A stretch of DNA of 48,353 nt from Saccoglossus kowalevskii (GCF_000003605.2 NW_003113963.1:228293-276645); one strand, 5' to 3'. Counted from the first letter of the stretch, positions 32,401 to 40,676 are shown. Made by a program: numbers and translations. The notes: generated by a model from the sequence alone, not told the origin.

Positions 32401-34505
32401 CAAGTTTTGTTTCTTTGCTATCTCAGCTATTAAACAACTAGTTTATTCTCATAAATGAATTCATTATATTCATGGACATGTTCAAGTCAATCGCAATCAG
32501 CGAAGCCTAGCTTACTATGACATTTTTTTATTGTATTTTAATGGTTAAAAGATCAAGTAATATTCAAATCGACATTTTTCAAATCTAAGTGAGAAATCTA
32601 ATAAAAGTAACAATTGCAAAACAACTGTATAAATCAAATATATGTAACACTGCATATGTCGGCAATATGTCAGGATATTAAGTTGCGCTGATTGATGATA
32701 ACCATTATGGACAATGGCTCGGATATGTTTGATGGCCATATACTTCAAATAAAACAAGAACTTGATAACGACAACGAAATGCATTTCAAGCCCATATGTT
32801 CCTTGAAAATCACATTTTTTTCGGGAAAAAAATGGGTAAAGTCGCGGACACCACGACTTTCGTGTTCACCTCATGTTTTCGTAATTTGGGTGTATTAACA
32901 ACTCCGAAAACTTCTTATTAAAAAAAAGAAACAAAGACTGTATACAAGTCTACTATTTACCTTGCTAAACTTCCATTACGGGAATGCAAACTTAGAGTGG
33001 ACTTCGTTCGAACAGGGAATAAAAAGAGCGAATTTTGCTTTGATGGCGAAGCTAACAGAACTTCCGTGATCGTGACAAAATACCGTGAATCCGTGCCAAC
33101 TTTTTTTCAATGACGCACATGATATACAGTGAGTCGGCACACTTTAGGGAACTCTACTGTTCGGGAGCATCCAGTCATAACACGTAATGATTTTACGTGT
33201 CAGTCCACAATTTCCTTCCAAGCAATAAGTTATGCTGCGAATCGGAGTGCGGAATGAGTTTTGATTATTTGACTGTATATCATATGGTGGGAGATAGTAA
33301 CACATGCGATGTTGTGTAAAAACGAAATAAAACATTTCTCCTCTCCTCTGCAATGTTGTTGTCGGTCGCTTATCAATGATGACTGCTGTATTTTAGAAAC
33401 TGTGCATTTAAGGACAGCTAGTAGCAAAGGGGCATTTCCCCTAAACAGCGGAAACACGGCGGTGAGTTTGCTCCAAAGTTAGCAAACAGCCTTTGTCTTG
33501 TTAGCAAAACCCGACACAACAACTCCATCGTACTTTTCTATTTCGACACTGGCGATTTTCAATTTCTGTCTGCATTCTGTTTTCAATTGTTACTTGGAAT
33601 ACAAATATGTACCCCCTCTCACACTAATCTAAAACCACATCCTCAATTGACGCCATCGCCATAGCAACAACGGAAAGGTGCCACAGAAGTACAGAGATTC
33701 AAAAGATACTAGGCGGCCACAACCCCTGGCTAAAACTGAAATGAACAATACCGGCGTTATTTTGATGACGTTCAGACGTCTGCAATGCCATAGTCCTGCT
33801 AACCTTCGCTGACCCGTAATCGCGCACAACTCAACCTTCGTGTATCGAATTACCTCCCGGTATATCTAGCTGAGAGGCTAAGTGTATGTATGTTATACGT
33901 GATAATGTGTCGGTGAAAACGGCATACTTAAAACTCGCAACTTGAACCTCGGAGACCAGCCTGGGTGAAAATATTGCGATATTACAAAACGTTTTTTTCT
34001 TTATTTGTTCTCAAAAACAAGGAAACTGTTATTATAGTTATATATAAAAGCGGATGTATACATAGTTGTATATTTTGGTATGGCGTTGTGTGTTTGTTTT
34101 TGAATTGACGTTTATACGCATTCATTATGATTACAAAACATACACACTAAATTCAACTTCATGCGACACTGCTACTACTACTACGGGAACGGCGGGTCAA
34201 ATCGGTAATTGAGACATTTTGCATGGATATTTACCTTCAGTTGGACAGGGGTCACGTCCCGCAGACAACACGACGTTGCCTGGCGTCACGTTTTCTGTCA
34301 ACACTGTGTCACGTAGGTGATGATTGCCCCGATGATGATTTATATGGTGGCGCTGATGATGTCGCATTACCGGTCGACGATTGTTTCTGAACGCGTGTCC
34401 CATGACTCCGTTCGACTGCTCTTCATCTTGCCCCAAAGACGGAGACGCCAGGAGTATCAGCAGATAGACGCAGACAAATGATAAAGTCTTATTTTGACAT
34501 GGCAT
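8373..34505 (-). CDS. secreted tolloid/BMP1-like astacin metalloprotease, 16 exons, 929 aa
   Basis: Joined exons on the minus strand: 34505-34235, 26918-26703, 24529-24415, 20969-20753, 19859-19673, 19509-19360, 17760-17557, 17388-17239, 17145-16939, 16352-16230, 16026-15904, 11641-11516, 11125-10990, 10294-10041, 8866-8683, 8499-8373. All junctions keep frame and the sum is 2790 nt. Residues: signal peptide 1-25; propeptide to 138 with FQGD aspartate switch at 93-96 and basic RKRRHRR at 132-138; astacin domain 139 to about 336 with [15 protein letters not shown] at 230-244 and Met-turn SVMHY at 285-289; CUB1 338-453; CUB2 454-572; three calcium-binding-type EGFs 573-696; CUB3 about 700-820; CUB4 about 821-929. 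BMP1/tolloid enzymes cleave procollagen and chordin-like substrates outside the cell. The CUB2-EGF3-CUB2 order differs from the BMP1 order (CUB2-EGF-CUB-EGF-CUB2), so orthology is not claimed and the substrate is unknown. Confidence 0.9.
8683..8866 (-). CDS. protease exon 15: CUB4, middle
   Basis: The acceptor is ATCTTAATAG and the donor GTAAGC. The exon encodes [32 protein letters not shown] and ESMGR, a well-conserved CUB core. Confidence 0.9.
8867..10040 (-). other. protease intron 14
   Basis: This 1.2-kb AT-rich intron lies between the two exons carrying CUB4. I found no further exon or recognisable element in it. Confidence 0.6.
10041..10294 (-). CDS. protease exon 14: CUB3, second half, and start of CUB4
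   Basis: The acceptor is CATTTTATTAG and the donor GTAAGT. The exon encodes [20 protein letters not shown], a diverged second half with IRICNPTDW, and then EHCGGIFNG opening CUB4. CUB3 is the least typical of the four CUBs, with an unusual His- and Trp-rich middle. Confidence 0.87.
10990..11125 (-). CDS. protease exon 13: CUB3, first half
   Basis: The acceptor is a T-rich tract ending TTTTAG. The exon encodes [20 protein letters not shown] and [11 protein letters not shown]. The donor GG|GTATGC gives phase 2, which matches exon 14. The open frame continues past the donor but loses CUB similarity there. Confidence 0.85.
11165..11406. other. assembly gap (242 N)
   Basis: The run of N lies wholly inside intron 12 of the protease. 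The coding joins on both sides are phase 1, so a symmetric phase 1-1 exon (for instance another EGF) could be hidden here without breaking the frame. Confidence 0.99.
11516..11641 (-). CDS. protease exon 12: EGF3
   Basis: A third phase-1 EGF exon, 126 nt: [19 protein letters not shown] and then YQCSCYPGY. The donor is GTAAGT. The assembly gap begins 109 bases further along the transcript direction. Confidence 0.9.
11642..13949 (-). other. first part of protease intron 11, upstream of the nested ORFs
   Basis: Intron 11 (11642-15903, minus-strand gene) hosts the plus-strand nested ORFs in its other half. In this part I see no supported gene. Open stretches at about 13228-13874 (plus) lack recognisable domains, and the first has no ATG start. 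Any promoter of the nested ORFs should lie here. Confidence 0.5.
13950..14240 (+). CDS. small coiled-coil ORF (96 aa) nested in protease intron 11
   Basis: The ORF runs from ATG at 13950 to TGA at 14238-14240. The product is highly charged with heptad spacing ([38 protein letters not shown]) and an acidic EEEEEEE stretch before the end, so an almost continuous coiled coil is expected. It lies 126 nt upstream of, and in the same frame as, the 483-codon ORF. Possible readings are an upstream ORF of a two-ORF transcript, a first exon (a CAG|GTAAAG donor-like site lies at about 14136), or an N-terminal part cut off by a stop. No family is recognised. Confidence 0.5.
   Translation: MTHVRDAGESLKRVEETNERMRQLTDNFQRMQEDIQSNKDFLIRKTKRLNRIAVNLHRMTGQVKEIKEQLKVLKKDLAEEEEEEERIRKLRPWLKN
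14367..15818 (+). CDS. intronless ORF (483 aa): coiled coil, helical domain, seven 34-aa repeats
   Basis: The ORF runs from ATG at 14367 to TAA at 15816-15818. Residues 1-90 are charged and coiled-coil-like ([38 protein letters not shown]). Residues 90-240 look globular and helical ([39 protein letters not shown]). From residue 242 seven tandem 34-residue units follow, each starting [20 protein letters not shown] and ending KDTQCNDKE, then VEMT. Each unit has two cysteines. An AATAAA lies 11 nt after the stop. The ORF lies antisense inside intron 11 of the protease and looks more GC-rich than its surroundings. I do not recognise the family and assign no function. A single open frame this long in AT-rich DNA supports a real gene, but expression is unproven. 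Confidence 0.72.
   Translation: MEGDAAISLPEAEAKYASLQLRLDNLRVIVEDFSRRVRARKGIVKKLTKKYLSVRKDVSAMKETYAQVTGRLTELERRGRKSRRRYREMNVQYDVFELISIPEVKIERMMYFISEFFRILNHMVNRDQVSAIENAQLDLSAKKKSVENLHRDIAVRLGMDDERMEQLKIVYKAYEYVFDSESFKDLSVLRVSEVSRMLDALNMPTDTDVGETFRLVITLACIYEHPELLNCLKEHQKVLLVATLFGCGGKPETLVSMEQSKQDQDKKDTQCNDKEATLFGCGGKPETLVSMEQSKQNQDKKDTQCNDKEATLFGCGGKPETLVSMEQSKQDQDKKDTQCNDKEATLFGCGGKPETLVSMEQSKQDQDKKDTQCNDKEATLFGCGGKPETLVSMEQSKQDQNKKDTQCNDKEATLFGCGGKPETLVSMEQSKQDQNKKDTQCNDKEATLFGCGGKPETLVSIEQSKNDKDKKGTQCNNKEVEMT
15090..15803 (+). repeat. seven in-frame 102-bp tandem repeats
   Basis: The units start at 15090, 15192, 15294, 15396, 15498, 15600 and 15702. Units 1-6 differ by only a few bases (GGT/GGC, GAG/GAA, GAC/AAC, GAT/AAT changes). 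Unit 7 is more diverged ([20 protein letters not shown]). The near-identity points to recent expansion or gene conversion. Confidence 0.97.
15829..15834 (+). promoter_or_regulatory. candidate poly(A) signal of the nested ORF
   Basis: AATAAA lies 11 nt after the TAA of the 483-codon ORF. If used, the 3' UTR would be only a few dozen bases and the transcript would end before the antisense EGF2 exon at 15904. Confidence 0.5.
15904..16026 (-). CDS. protease exon 11: EGF2
   Basis: A second 123-nt phase-1 EGF exon: [18 protein letters not shown] and then [11 protein letters not shown]. It ends at the donor GTAAGT, only 85 nt from the stop codon of the antisense nested ORF. Confidence 0.9.
16230..16352 (-). 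CDS. protease exon 10: EGF1
   Basis: A 123-nt phase-1 exon codes for one EGF module: [18 protein letters not shown] and then [14 protein letters not shown] plus the CxNxxxxYxC pattern fits a calcium-binding EGF with a hydroxylation site. Confidence 0.9.
16490..16800 (+). repeat. fragments of dispersed repeat family B in intron 9
   Basis: TCCCACGCGACGTACAACGC at about 16510 and a CACACCGCACCGTGTTTGAT block at about 16755 match blocks at 21.4 and 31.95 kb. These are short diverged pieces without clear ends. Confidence 0.35.
16939..17145 (-). CDS. protease exon 9: CUB2, second half
   Basis: The acceptor is TTATTTTCAG and the donor GTAAAT. The exon encodes [21 protein letters not shown] and [10 protein letters not shown]. 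Both cysteines are kept. The typical DYLE becomes NYLT, so the standard calcium-binding Glu is missing from this domain. Confidence 0.87.
17239..17388 (-). CDS. protease exon 8: CUB2, first half
   Basis: The acceptor is CTTTTTCCAG and the donor GTAAGT. The exon encodes [20 protein letters not shown] and [11 protein letters not shown]. The usual CGG start is replaced by CRQ, so this CUB is diverged. It splits at the same place as CUB1. Confidence 0.87.
17557..17760 (-). CDS. protease exon 7: CUB1, second half
   Basis: The acceptor is TTCATCTACAG and the donor GTAAGT. The exon encodes [24 protein letters not shown] and [10 protein letters not shown]. These hold the second pair of CUB cysteines and the DYLEIR block that carries calcium-binding acidic residues in many CUB domains. 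Confidence 0.9.
18535..19345. repeat. fragments of dispersed repeat family A in intron 6
   Basis: Blocks at about 18546-18625 (GCCTGTGGCAGAG, GCGCAATGGCCTCTGGGAAG) and 19195-19345 (CGCCTGTGGCAGAG, TAGTTGCGGCTCTCTGTAGC, GATCTCGCAGT) share pieces with each other, with 20200-20460 and, in inverted orientation, with 23690-23760. They are nested, diverged remnants. Confidence 0.5.
19360..19509 (-). CDS. protease exon 6: CUB1, first half
   Basis: The acceptor is ATTTTACAG and the donor GTATGT, phase 1 on both sides. The exon carries [20 protein letters not shown] and CTWTISV, the first two CUB cysteines and the SPNYP signature. Confidence 0.9.
19673..19859 (-). CDS. protease exon 5: Met-turn and end of catalytic domain
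   Basis: The acceptor is TTCATTTTAG. The exon encodes [14 protein letters not shown] with the Met-turn Met and zinc-ligand-type Tyr, then [12 protein letters not shown] and the domain-closing MYNC. Two donors keep frame: CCG|GTTTGT (end at 19673, preferred for G at +5) and ACC|GTGTCT (end at 19682). They differ by three codons just before CUB1. Confidence 0.88.
20195..20465. repeat. fragments of dispersed repeat family A in intron 4
   Basis: AAAGCGCAAAGACCTATGGG with AAGGAAATT at about 20215 resembles the 18.6-kb copy. CATAACGCGAGATCTCGCAG at about 20410 matches CATAACGCGTGATCTCGCAG at about 19292. Confidence 0.45.
20753..20969 (-). CDS. protease exon 4: Cys-rich loop and zinc-binding site
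   Basis: The acceptor is CCTACTTGCAG and the donor GTTGGT. The exon encodes [12 protein letters not shown], then [19 protein letters not shown], the full astacin signature HExxHxxGFxHExxRxDR with three zinc His and the catalytic Glu. The vicinal CC is a tolloid-type feature. Confidence 0.93.
21340..21485 (+). repeat. copy of dispersed repeat family B in intron 3
   Basis: The blocks TCCCATGCGATTAGTACAAC, GTGTATAAAACTTTGTTTAC and ATGCGCGCTATGCGACC align in order with the segment just before the minisatellite at 31.95-32.05 kb. Confidence 0.45.
22670..23052 (+). mobile_element. non-autonomous element ending in a hairpin
   Basis: The ends share an inverted AGCTCCGCTGT (left, about 22685; right, complement at about 23036-23048). 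The right end folds into a hairpin at 23018-23048 (AGCTCCGCTCGAC against GTCGACAGCGGAGCT). Before it lies a GGACGACGG-type run at about 22974-22998. Inside, a segment of roughly 110 bp is present twice (TGAAGATATCAT, AGTATCAAAGCA blocks). No coding capacity. The outer limits are approximate. Confidence 0.6.
23685..23765 (-). repeat. inverted copy of dispersed repeat family A
   Basis: CACAGAGAGTCGCAACTAGA and its left flank match the reverse complement of 19197-19275 with a small number of differences over about 60 bp. It lies in intron 3 of the protease. Confidence 0.6.
24415..24529 (-). CDS. protease exon 3: astacin helix A region
   Basis: A short 115-nt exon sits between the acceptor CTTGCTTTTAG and the donor GTGATC. 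It reads [20 protein letters not shown], then [16 protein letters not shown], matching the tolloid block with HW..xTCxxF and DYI.F. It enters in phase 1 and leaves in phase 2, exactly what exons 2 and 4 need. It is too short to stand out as an open frame. Confidence 0.88.
25140..25750 (+). pseudogene. 3' remnant of a LINE-type retrotransposon (reverse transcriptase C-terminus)
   Basis: The frame at about 25153-25362 reads [20 protein letters not shown] then [10 protein letters not shown], the usual C-terminal part of jockey/CR1-type reverse transcriptases. After a stop or shift it goes on with [42 protein letters not shown]. Stops interrupt it, and an A-rich tail with AATAAA-like motifs ends it near 25745. 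It is a dead 5'-truncated copy in intron 2 of the protease. Confidence 0.75.
26703..26918 (-). CDS. protease exon 2: aspartate switch, furin-type site, astacin N-terminus
   Basis: The exon lies between the acceptor TTTGTGTGCAG and the donor GTAAGT. It encodes [11 protein letters not shown], the FxGD motif whose Asp blocks the zinc in astacin zymogens. RKRRHRR then AATS forms a proprotein-convertase-type site matching the tolloid pattern RSRRAATS. After it comes the start of the catalytic domain ([12 protein letters not shown]). Confidence 0.88.
31945..32042 (+). repeat. copy of dispersed repeat family B next to the minisatellite
   Basis: TTCCATGCGACCTATACAGC, GCATATAAAAACATTGTTGA and ATGCGCGCTGCGCGACG align in order with 21375-21460. 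Confidence 0.45.
32043..32350 (+). repeat. 21-bp minisatellite, about 15 units
   Basis: The unit is close to GTAGCGCGTTGCGTGACGAG plus T. One unit near 32150 carries an internal deletion that shifts the frame. The period is a multiple of three and the units lack stops, so long frames open on both strands (heptads such as SALRDEC). I treat these as by-products of the repeat. Confidence 0.9.
34235..34505 (-). CDS. protease exon 1: signal peptide and His-rich propeptide
   Basis: The start is the ATG at 34505-34503 ([10 protein letters not shown]). An in-frame TAG lies just upstream, and the codon TTG four triplets earlier is not a plausible start. Residues 7-24 are a hydrophobic signal core ([16 protein letters not shown]). 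Residues 47-63 are His-rich, with HH pairs spaced along [17 protein letters not shown]. The exon ends ..PCPTE plus one base at the donor GTAAAT. That base joins AT of exon 2 to give the Asp before IFQGD, which ties this exon to the protease across a 7.3-kb intron. Confidence 0.8.
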
Positions 34506-36530
34506 ACTGCAGTCCAAACACTATATTTTTAAAGTGACGTTGGTATCTTGACTTGCTTCACAGTGATTCCAATCACTTGCCCCAAACTTCACGATCTCGT
34601 TGTATTCCCGTCCGCTCTGCATGCAGCTGTGAGTGTGCAACTGTGGACACTGGAGGTTATTCTACTGTGGCAGGCTGGGAAGCCGGGGCTAGAGTATACA
34701 TGGCTCGATGACGTCGCACACGCCATGTGGGGTCCAATTTACACCTTTTGGGTTTCCCGCGAAACGAACGACCCCTACACGTGAGGTCAGCTACCAGTGT
34801 CCTTCAGAGTAAGATCCACTTTTAAGTTGAACCACTCTTCGCGTGACCGTGAATTGCCGCTGAATATGTATTAGCACACACCGTAGGATGTGTACTACTA
34901 GTAAAACTGATAATGTACTCCACTCGGCATCGTCGCCATGGTTACAAATAACCGATACGAACACTATAGGCACACAAAAGCGTCACCCAATATGAGTCCT
35001 GGTACTCAACACTGCACATTACAAACAGTTGGTTTTATTATCGAATCAAACAGTGCACCGTGTTTCAGTCATGCGTATCGAGCCTCAGAGCCCGAACGAA
35101 GTTCGTTTATTTGGGTTTTCCCCCAAACTCAAACCGTTGACTGCTTTCTCATGGGTATTTGTTTTGTACACATTGTACACAAGAACTGGGAATAAAAAAA
35201 AATGTGTTGACAACACACTACATGATACAGACACCTTGAAGTGGTAACCCTGTAAAGAACACGGTATAATTAGTACGGAAATTCGACTCGTACGTACAGA
35301 GCAACAAAGCAAAACAACCATGAATTCCAGCAATGAACTAACTCGTAAGATCCCAGACGCCTGTGGGGAATCATCCAACCATTTCATGCTAGTTGAAACA
35401 TCTCCTACATTGCCGATGTAAATTCTGTGAGACTGCGCTGAAATTCACTTCGCCGTTCGGTCATTGAGCTCGGACGACGATAATGCCCGGAATTACCCTA
35501 TAAACCAGCATGGTGGGACAAAAAACACTGAACCACCACTGAGACTTGTCATAATTGAAGACACTGTGCCGTTTCCTCTCATAAATTGGACTTCGATATA
35601 CAATTAACTATTAACAATATGTCCGTAGTTTATTTTAATACCGTCTGACGTTATCACTCACCGAGATGTATGCAAAATTCTAGAACGCTGGGTGATTGAC
35701 CTCGATTTCACGGTGATTCGAATAGGTTTAAAAAAGGGTTGTTTCTAGCCCTGAAATATTCATAAAAAAGTGCCGTAAAACGCATTTTTGTTCGTACTTA
35801 TTTTGTTTGCTGTTTTTTCTTCTTTCATTTGTACAATATTCTGGGGTCCCCGAATTGAAAGGTATAGCGCGCACTTTTCGAACTGACTCGAGTCTGAACT
35901 GAAGCATGTGAATGTCCGTGCGGAACGTCGTGTTTACTATGTGGCTCGCTTATAAAAAAAATGACCAAACAGAGTGTTCAAATCTCAACAATTGAATCAC
36001 CAAAAACGTGAAGAAATATCACCAAGACGAAAGCTGCAGGTACCACTGAATATTACGTACTGATGTAAACACTTGGTTTTAATTCCGCAATAATTCGAAG
36101 AATTCCGTTAATGAAAATCAAATTCATGTGAACATGGAAAATTACAATTAATGTTTCAAATTAATGAGCCCATTGAATATGCTCAAAACGACAAAATAGT
36201 TAATTTAATTACTAGTGAAAATAAATGATTTCCCAATATCATTGCACTATTGTTCCATGATAACGCATTAAACAGTATTCCGTCCGTGCAATCTTATACC
36301 GACAAAATTAAAATAACCGCCTTTCATTAAAATATCATGAACCGTCAGTTTTTTTGGAAAAACAGACCGCAGACCCAAATAATTTTTAGTCATAATTCAT
36401 ATATTTGTTGGAAGGACAATTTATTGCATTCTGGGTATTTTTATTTATTTATGACAATAATTAATCTGCAATCATATCCCCTATTATATAGATATGTTCC
36501 ATGATGTTGAGAAATACACAGTACATTCAG

Positions 36531-36690
36531 TGGCAACATTGCTGGCGAGGACTCGAAACCTCCCTAAGTTGTGACCAATTTCACAATAAAATCAGTGGCA
36601 GCATGGAGCTAAAAAAAGATTTTTTTTTGCTCCATGGTGGCAACATTGCTGGCGAGGACTTGGAGGCTTCCTAAGTTGTGACCAACTTCC
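36531..36690 (+). repeat. direct duplication flanking an A/T hairpin
   Basis: A segment of about 52 bp (TGGCAACATTGCTGGCGAGG, CCTAAGTTGTGACCAA) occurs at 36531-36582 and again at 36638-36690. Between them CATGGAGC, an A tract, a T tract and GCTCCATG form an inverted repeat at 36602-36636. Confidence 0.85.
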
Positions 36691-39052
36691 TCGTCTTTGA
36701 CTACTCTACTTGAACCATATATCTTTTCTAAGGTCTATGTTTGAACCGTGTTATATTGATATACATGTATGATGGCAATTTCCGATATTAGATGTACTAG
36801 ATTTCGTTCAAATAAAACTCACGGTGTTAGAATTGTCTTTTCAAGTAAAGTATATTAACACAAATGGGTTTGAAGAGAAAATCAACAGGAAATGTTATTG
36901 TAAACCAATGAAAAACGCCTAACTCCGTTAAAAAACGGGGACTGACTGGACCTGATATCGTGTGACCTCGGGATGCGACCACTCGATTATTACCCAACCC
37001 CGTTTTCAACGCCGCTTACGACACAGTAATTATGTCACACCGGTACTAGAACAAAGGTGTCAAGGGACTGAACGTGTTATCAACAAAACAAACACGGTCA
37101 TTCACTGTGACGTAATTTCCGCCCCAATGATGTCATGATCCTGTATCCTGTTGGTCAACTGTACTGCTCTTTAAATTTACTAACTATAAAAACAAATAAC
37201 ATGGTAAACTTTATAAATATCCCACGGGAAATTGTCAATTCTACTGTAGACATTGCACTGAAAGCGAATACGAACATTCAAGTTTATTTATGAGTGACAT
37301 CTTTTACAGAACTGCCTAGTATGGTACGGAAATAAAAACGTAACATTAAAATATTATGCATTTGGCAATTAATGGAAGATATCTGTTATCTGGTTGACCG
37401 TGCCACCGTACAGTTTAGAAATCGAAAAATAATCCCCGTAAAACTTATGTCAATAAAGTAGGACTATAGAGGGCGTCTAATTTTAGTCAGGTTGTTTGCC
37501 CATTCCATGGATGGTCTGACTTGTTTGTGGTCGGTTTACTGTGCACATTTAATTTATTTTTCTCACTTTAAAACAGGGACTCTAAAATGCTCGATTCACG
37601 TCAAAGTCGGAGAAGAAAAATCATTCAGTCCCAATCCATCATATGTTCAAATATAATCACTTATAAGATGAATAGGAATTTATACGTAATCACTGCCCGC
37701 CGTCCGGACATTGATATATCCCGCGGCAATATTAATACTATTGACGGGTTTCCTTTGTGTGGGAAGTACTAGTCCCAACGGCAAACAAAGCACTTAAAAT
37801 GTACTCTATAAAAAAATAACTGTGCATTTTTTTCAGAAGCAGGTAACCATGTGAAATATATCACAGTGAGGCATTCGCTCTCCAAATGTGGATGCCATCA
37901 TTGATTTTTTTTAGTAGGCCAGCATTTGGGTTTGCGCAGGAATTGAGTCCCATGCGACGATAACAGCACACGCTAACAACGCAAAGGCTTATGGTAGACG
38001 CCTGTTTGTAAACAATGACACGCTATTGCCATCTGACGCATGCGCAGGTGACGACCCCCGCTTTAAATGAAGCGAAAATGGTCAAAAGTTGAAGCTAGTA
38101 CATTGTGTATTATAGTATTATGATAAGATGGGAGCAAATCATTTTTTTTAAAAACATTAACAGGGAAAATATTTATAAAATTGACAGTATTCTCCCCTCA
38201 TCGGGTTTCTCGTCCTATGGGTTTTTGAGGACCAGCACAGTAAGTTAAAACATGATACCTAAAAAGTTACATAAAGAAAAAGACAAGTTCATGAACTAAA
38301 ACGAATATACTAGTACTTAGACAAACATGATAGATTCAGTGAAAAAAAAATATAAATGGTTCCAAAGGTATACAACCAACTGGTGATTTCAGGTGTTTCG
38401 AAAAGAGTGATCACATCCTACTCCAACAGTACCCGCTGTATAAAATTCTGAGTCATAATCTAATTGTATCTGTATGAAACCTAATGTCTATATCAGATGA
38501 ATGACTTTGATGCCATCTGAGCTCATCTTTTCAACAGTGTATTGTATTTAACAACAAGTTCATTGTATCTGCCAAAAATACTGTTCATGGTACGGCTACA
38601 TAAATCTTGGTTTGATAGTTCGGAAGAAAGAAGAAAATGTCTTTCACCAACTCTATATAATAAGTACGACATGCACGGTGAATGAGTTGGGAGATACATA
38701 TCCCATAGGTGTGATGGTGTGCACAATTGGTGGTGATTAAAACCTTATTTTTTCAAAGCGCAGATATGTGTATAAAGCAGAAGAAGTATATTCTGCAGTT
38801 TTCTTTCGTTGTTAGCTGGATATATAATTGGAATTTAATCACTAAATTCAGGATTTCTGATCAAAACACGTCACCGTATGTGATTTAGCTACTTTGTAAC
38901 TTTGTTTTGTCACTTATTTATTGAAAAAATCAGCTTCATACGAATAATGAAATATACAATTTGTTCCAATTGGAATTCCAATATCTCCCCTTTACGGGGT
39001 CAAATGAGGTCACTGACATTGTTGCGAACTGTTTTTATCATTCAATTGCTCA

Positions 39053-39076
39053 AGCAAACAAACAAACAAACAAACA
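39053..39076 (+). repeat. (CAAA)n microsatellite
   Basis: About six tandem CAAA units in the intergenic spacer. Confidence 0.9.
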
Positions 39077-40634
39077 CGAACTTCACGTTAGCATTGGTTT
39101 CGTATTCAGTTTCAAATCCACTCTCGAGCTCGGGTTCGAGTAACTCAGCACATGCACAGTAAGCGGCGTTAGCTACAACCCCAAGTTAACACGGATAGGG
39201 GCTATACTACCGAATACGTTTTCTAAGATGTTATTGTCATTCTGTAACCACCCACAAGCCTGGTTTCAGGAGCATCATAGTATCCATATATTACTCGTGA
39301 AAAAGATTAATATTGACCTTCAAAACTCTTGAATTCACCGGGTATGTGCGTGTCGGTCACATATACAGTAGTCTCTTCATGTACTTATGATACTAAGTTT
39401 GTGTACATACATAGAATGCGTGGCAACAGCCAAATTGGGACTACGAAATGCCTTCAAGTTAGTTGGGATTTAGACAGCATTTACGTGTCCGAATACGGAC
39501 AATTTGACGTCTGGGATTACTCTTGGATTGTTATTGACATTTTGTCGTGTCCCTTGGATGGATAATTTTGATATGTCAAGTTCCCTCCTCCCGGTGAAAA
39601 AACATCAGTAGGTGCAATACCTAGGTCCTTAGGGCATGGGTAAATCCACCTAACTACACAGAGACGTTCTATCCAAATGTTTTATTGAATCTTAACACAA
39701 GGAACCGATTTTTTAAATCGCGATTAACGATTTTGCGGACACTACTAAATTAAAAAACAAACTCTTATTTCATGTTTTAATACCAACTATATAGAGGGGA
39801 GGCAAGGGGGGTAGCTGGTACGGTTTTAACAGTGTTAACAAATGGAATATTGAATGGTCCGAAGAGCTCTCCGACTCAAATTCTCCACCATTGCTGCGCC
39901 GTGTGAAGAGACGCATGCGCATATTACCCTCGTAATGCTCTTCATTCGGTTAGAGGGCCTTTTACGTCTTGACATTCAATTTTGTAGTGAATTGTGTCAT
40001 CTAGTCGTTTTACAGTTTCTAAAATGTAATTTCCCTGGATTATTCTTTACGATTTTTTTTTATTTGGATGTGAATTTTTGTACGTACGAGAAAAATTACA
40101 CATTTTTACAGTGTACAAAAAAAATATTTGATTGATTACGTTGTACGTCTAGCCTGTGATTACAGAATTACGGAATTAATTTGTTCTATTTACGTTGTAC
40201 GAACAAAAAAATATTGCAATTACGTTGAACGAAAATAACCCTTGCCCCCCCCCTCTATATAAGATCCAGACTAGATGCAAGCACGTGAAGTCATATGATA
40301 AGGGGGGGCATGTTCCCGGGCATGCTCAGATTATGTCCCGCTCGTACATCAGATGCCGTAACTGGTTGTTATACTGCCCTCAACGGTATCTAGTATTAAC
40401 ATTTCACAAGCGCGCGCATGCCGTTTCGGGGTGTAACTCAAACTTGCACGCGGGATATTGTGCTTCTGGCAGTACCAATCGACGTCACAAACATAAAACA
40501 AACACATACACACACAATCGGTTATTTGAATCTAAACATTAAAAAACAACCCTGCATGTTCAATCATCATACCAAACTGAATCTGTAGAAAATCTGTAAA
40601 TAACCGCCGTTTCTGGATACTCAAATAGCCACTA

Positions 40635-40676
40635 GGGAATCACCAGTTAATTTGACCGAGGGGGTACCGGTGAATT
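40635..40676 (+). repeat. left terminal inverted repeat
   Basis: About 42 bp that pair with 42610-42650. The outer 17 bases (GGGAATCACCAGTTAAT) are identical between the two ends. Confidence 0.8.

Larger units (their letters stand above)
26919..34234 (-). other. protease intron 1 (7.3 kb)
   Basis: The donor GTAAAT follows the propeptide exon and the acceptor TTTGTGTGCAG precedes the FQGD exon. Apart from a minisatellite at 32.04-32.35 kb and dispersed-repeat fragments I find no supported gene. Large first introns often hold enhancers, but none can be identified by reading. Confidence 0.6.
34506..40634. other. spacer upstream of the protease, left part of the divergent intergenic region
   Basis: The spacer between the divergent protease and MYLIP-like genes. 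No exon or RNA gene is supported. It contains the duplication and hairpin at 36.5-36.7 kb and a (CAAA)n microsatellite at 39053-39076. The promoter of the protease should lie at the left end, but no convincing core element is visible. Confidence 0.5.

Noticed and set aside
34506-34517. Protease start four codons earlier (reading MDCS before MPCQ)
   Set aside because: That codon is TTG on the minus strand. The first ATG in frame is at 34505 and an in-frame TAG lies upstream.
34522-34533. TATA-like TTTAAAAATATA upstream of the protease ATG
   Set aside because: It lies less than 30 bases from the start codon, so initiation about 30 bases downstream would leave almost no 5' UTR. AT-rich context makes a chance match likely.
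39120-39145. GGTTCGAGTAA resembling a tRNA B box
   Set aside because: No matching A box or cloverleaf stems could be formed around it.
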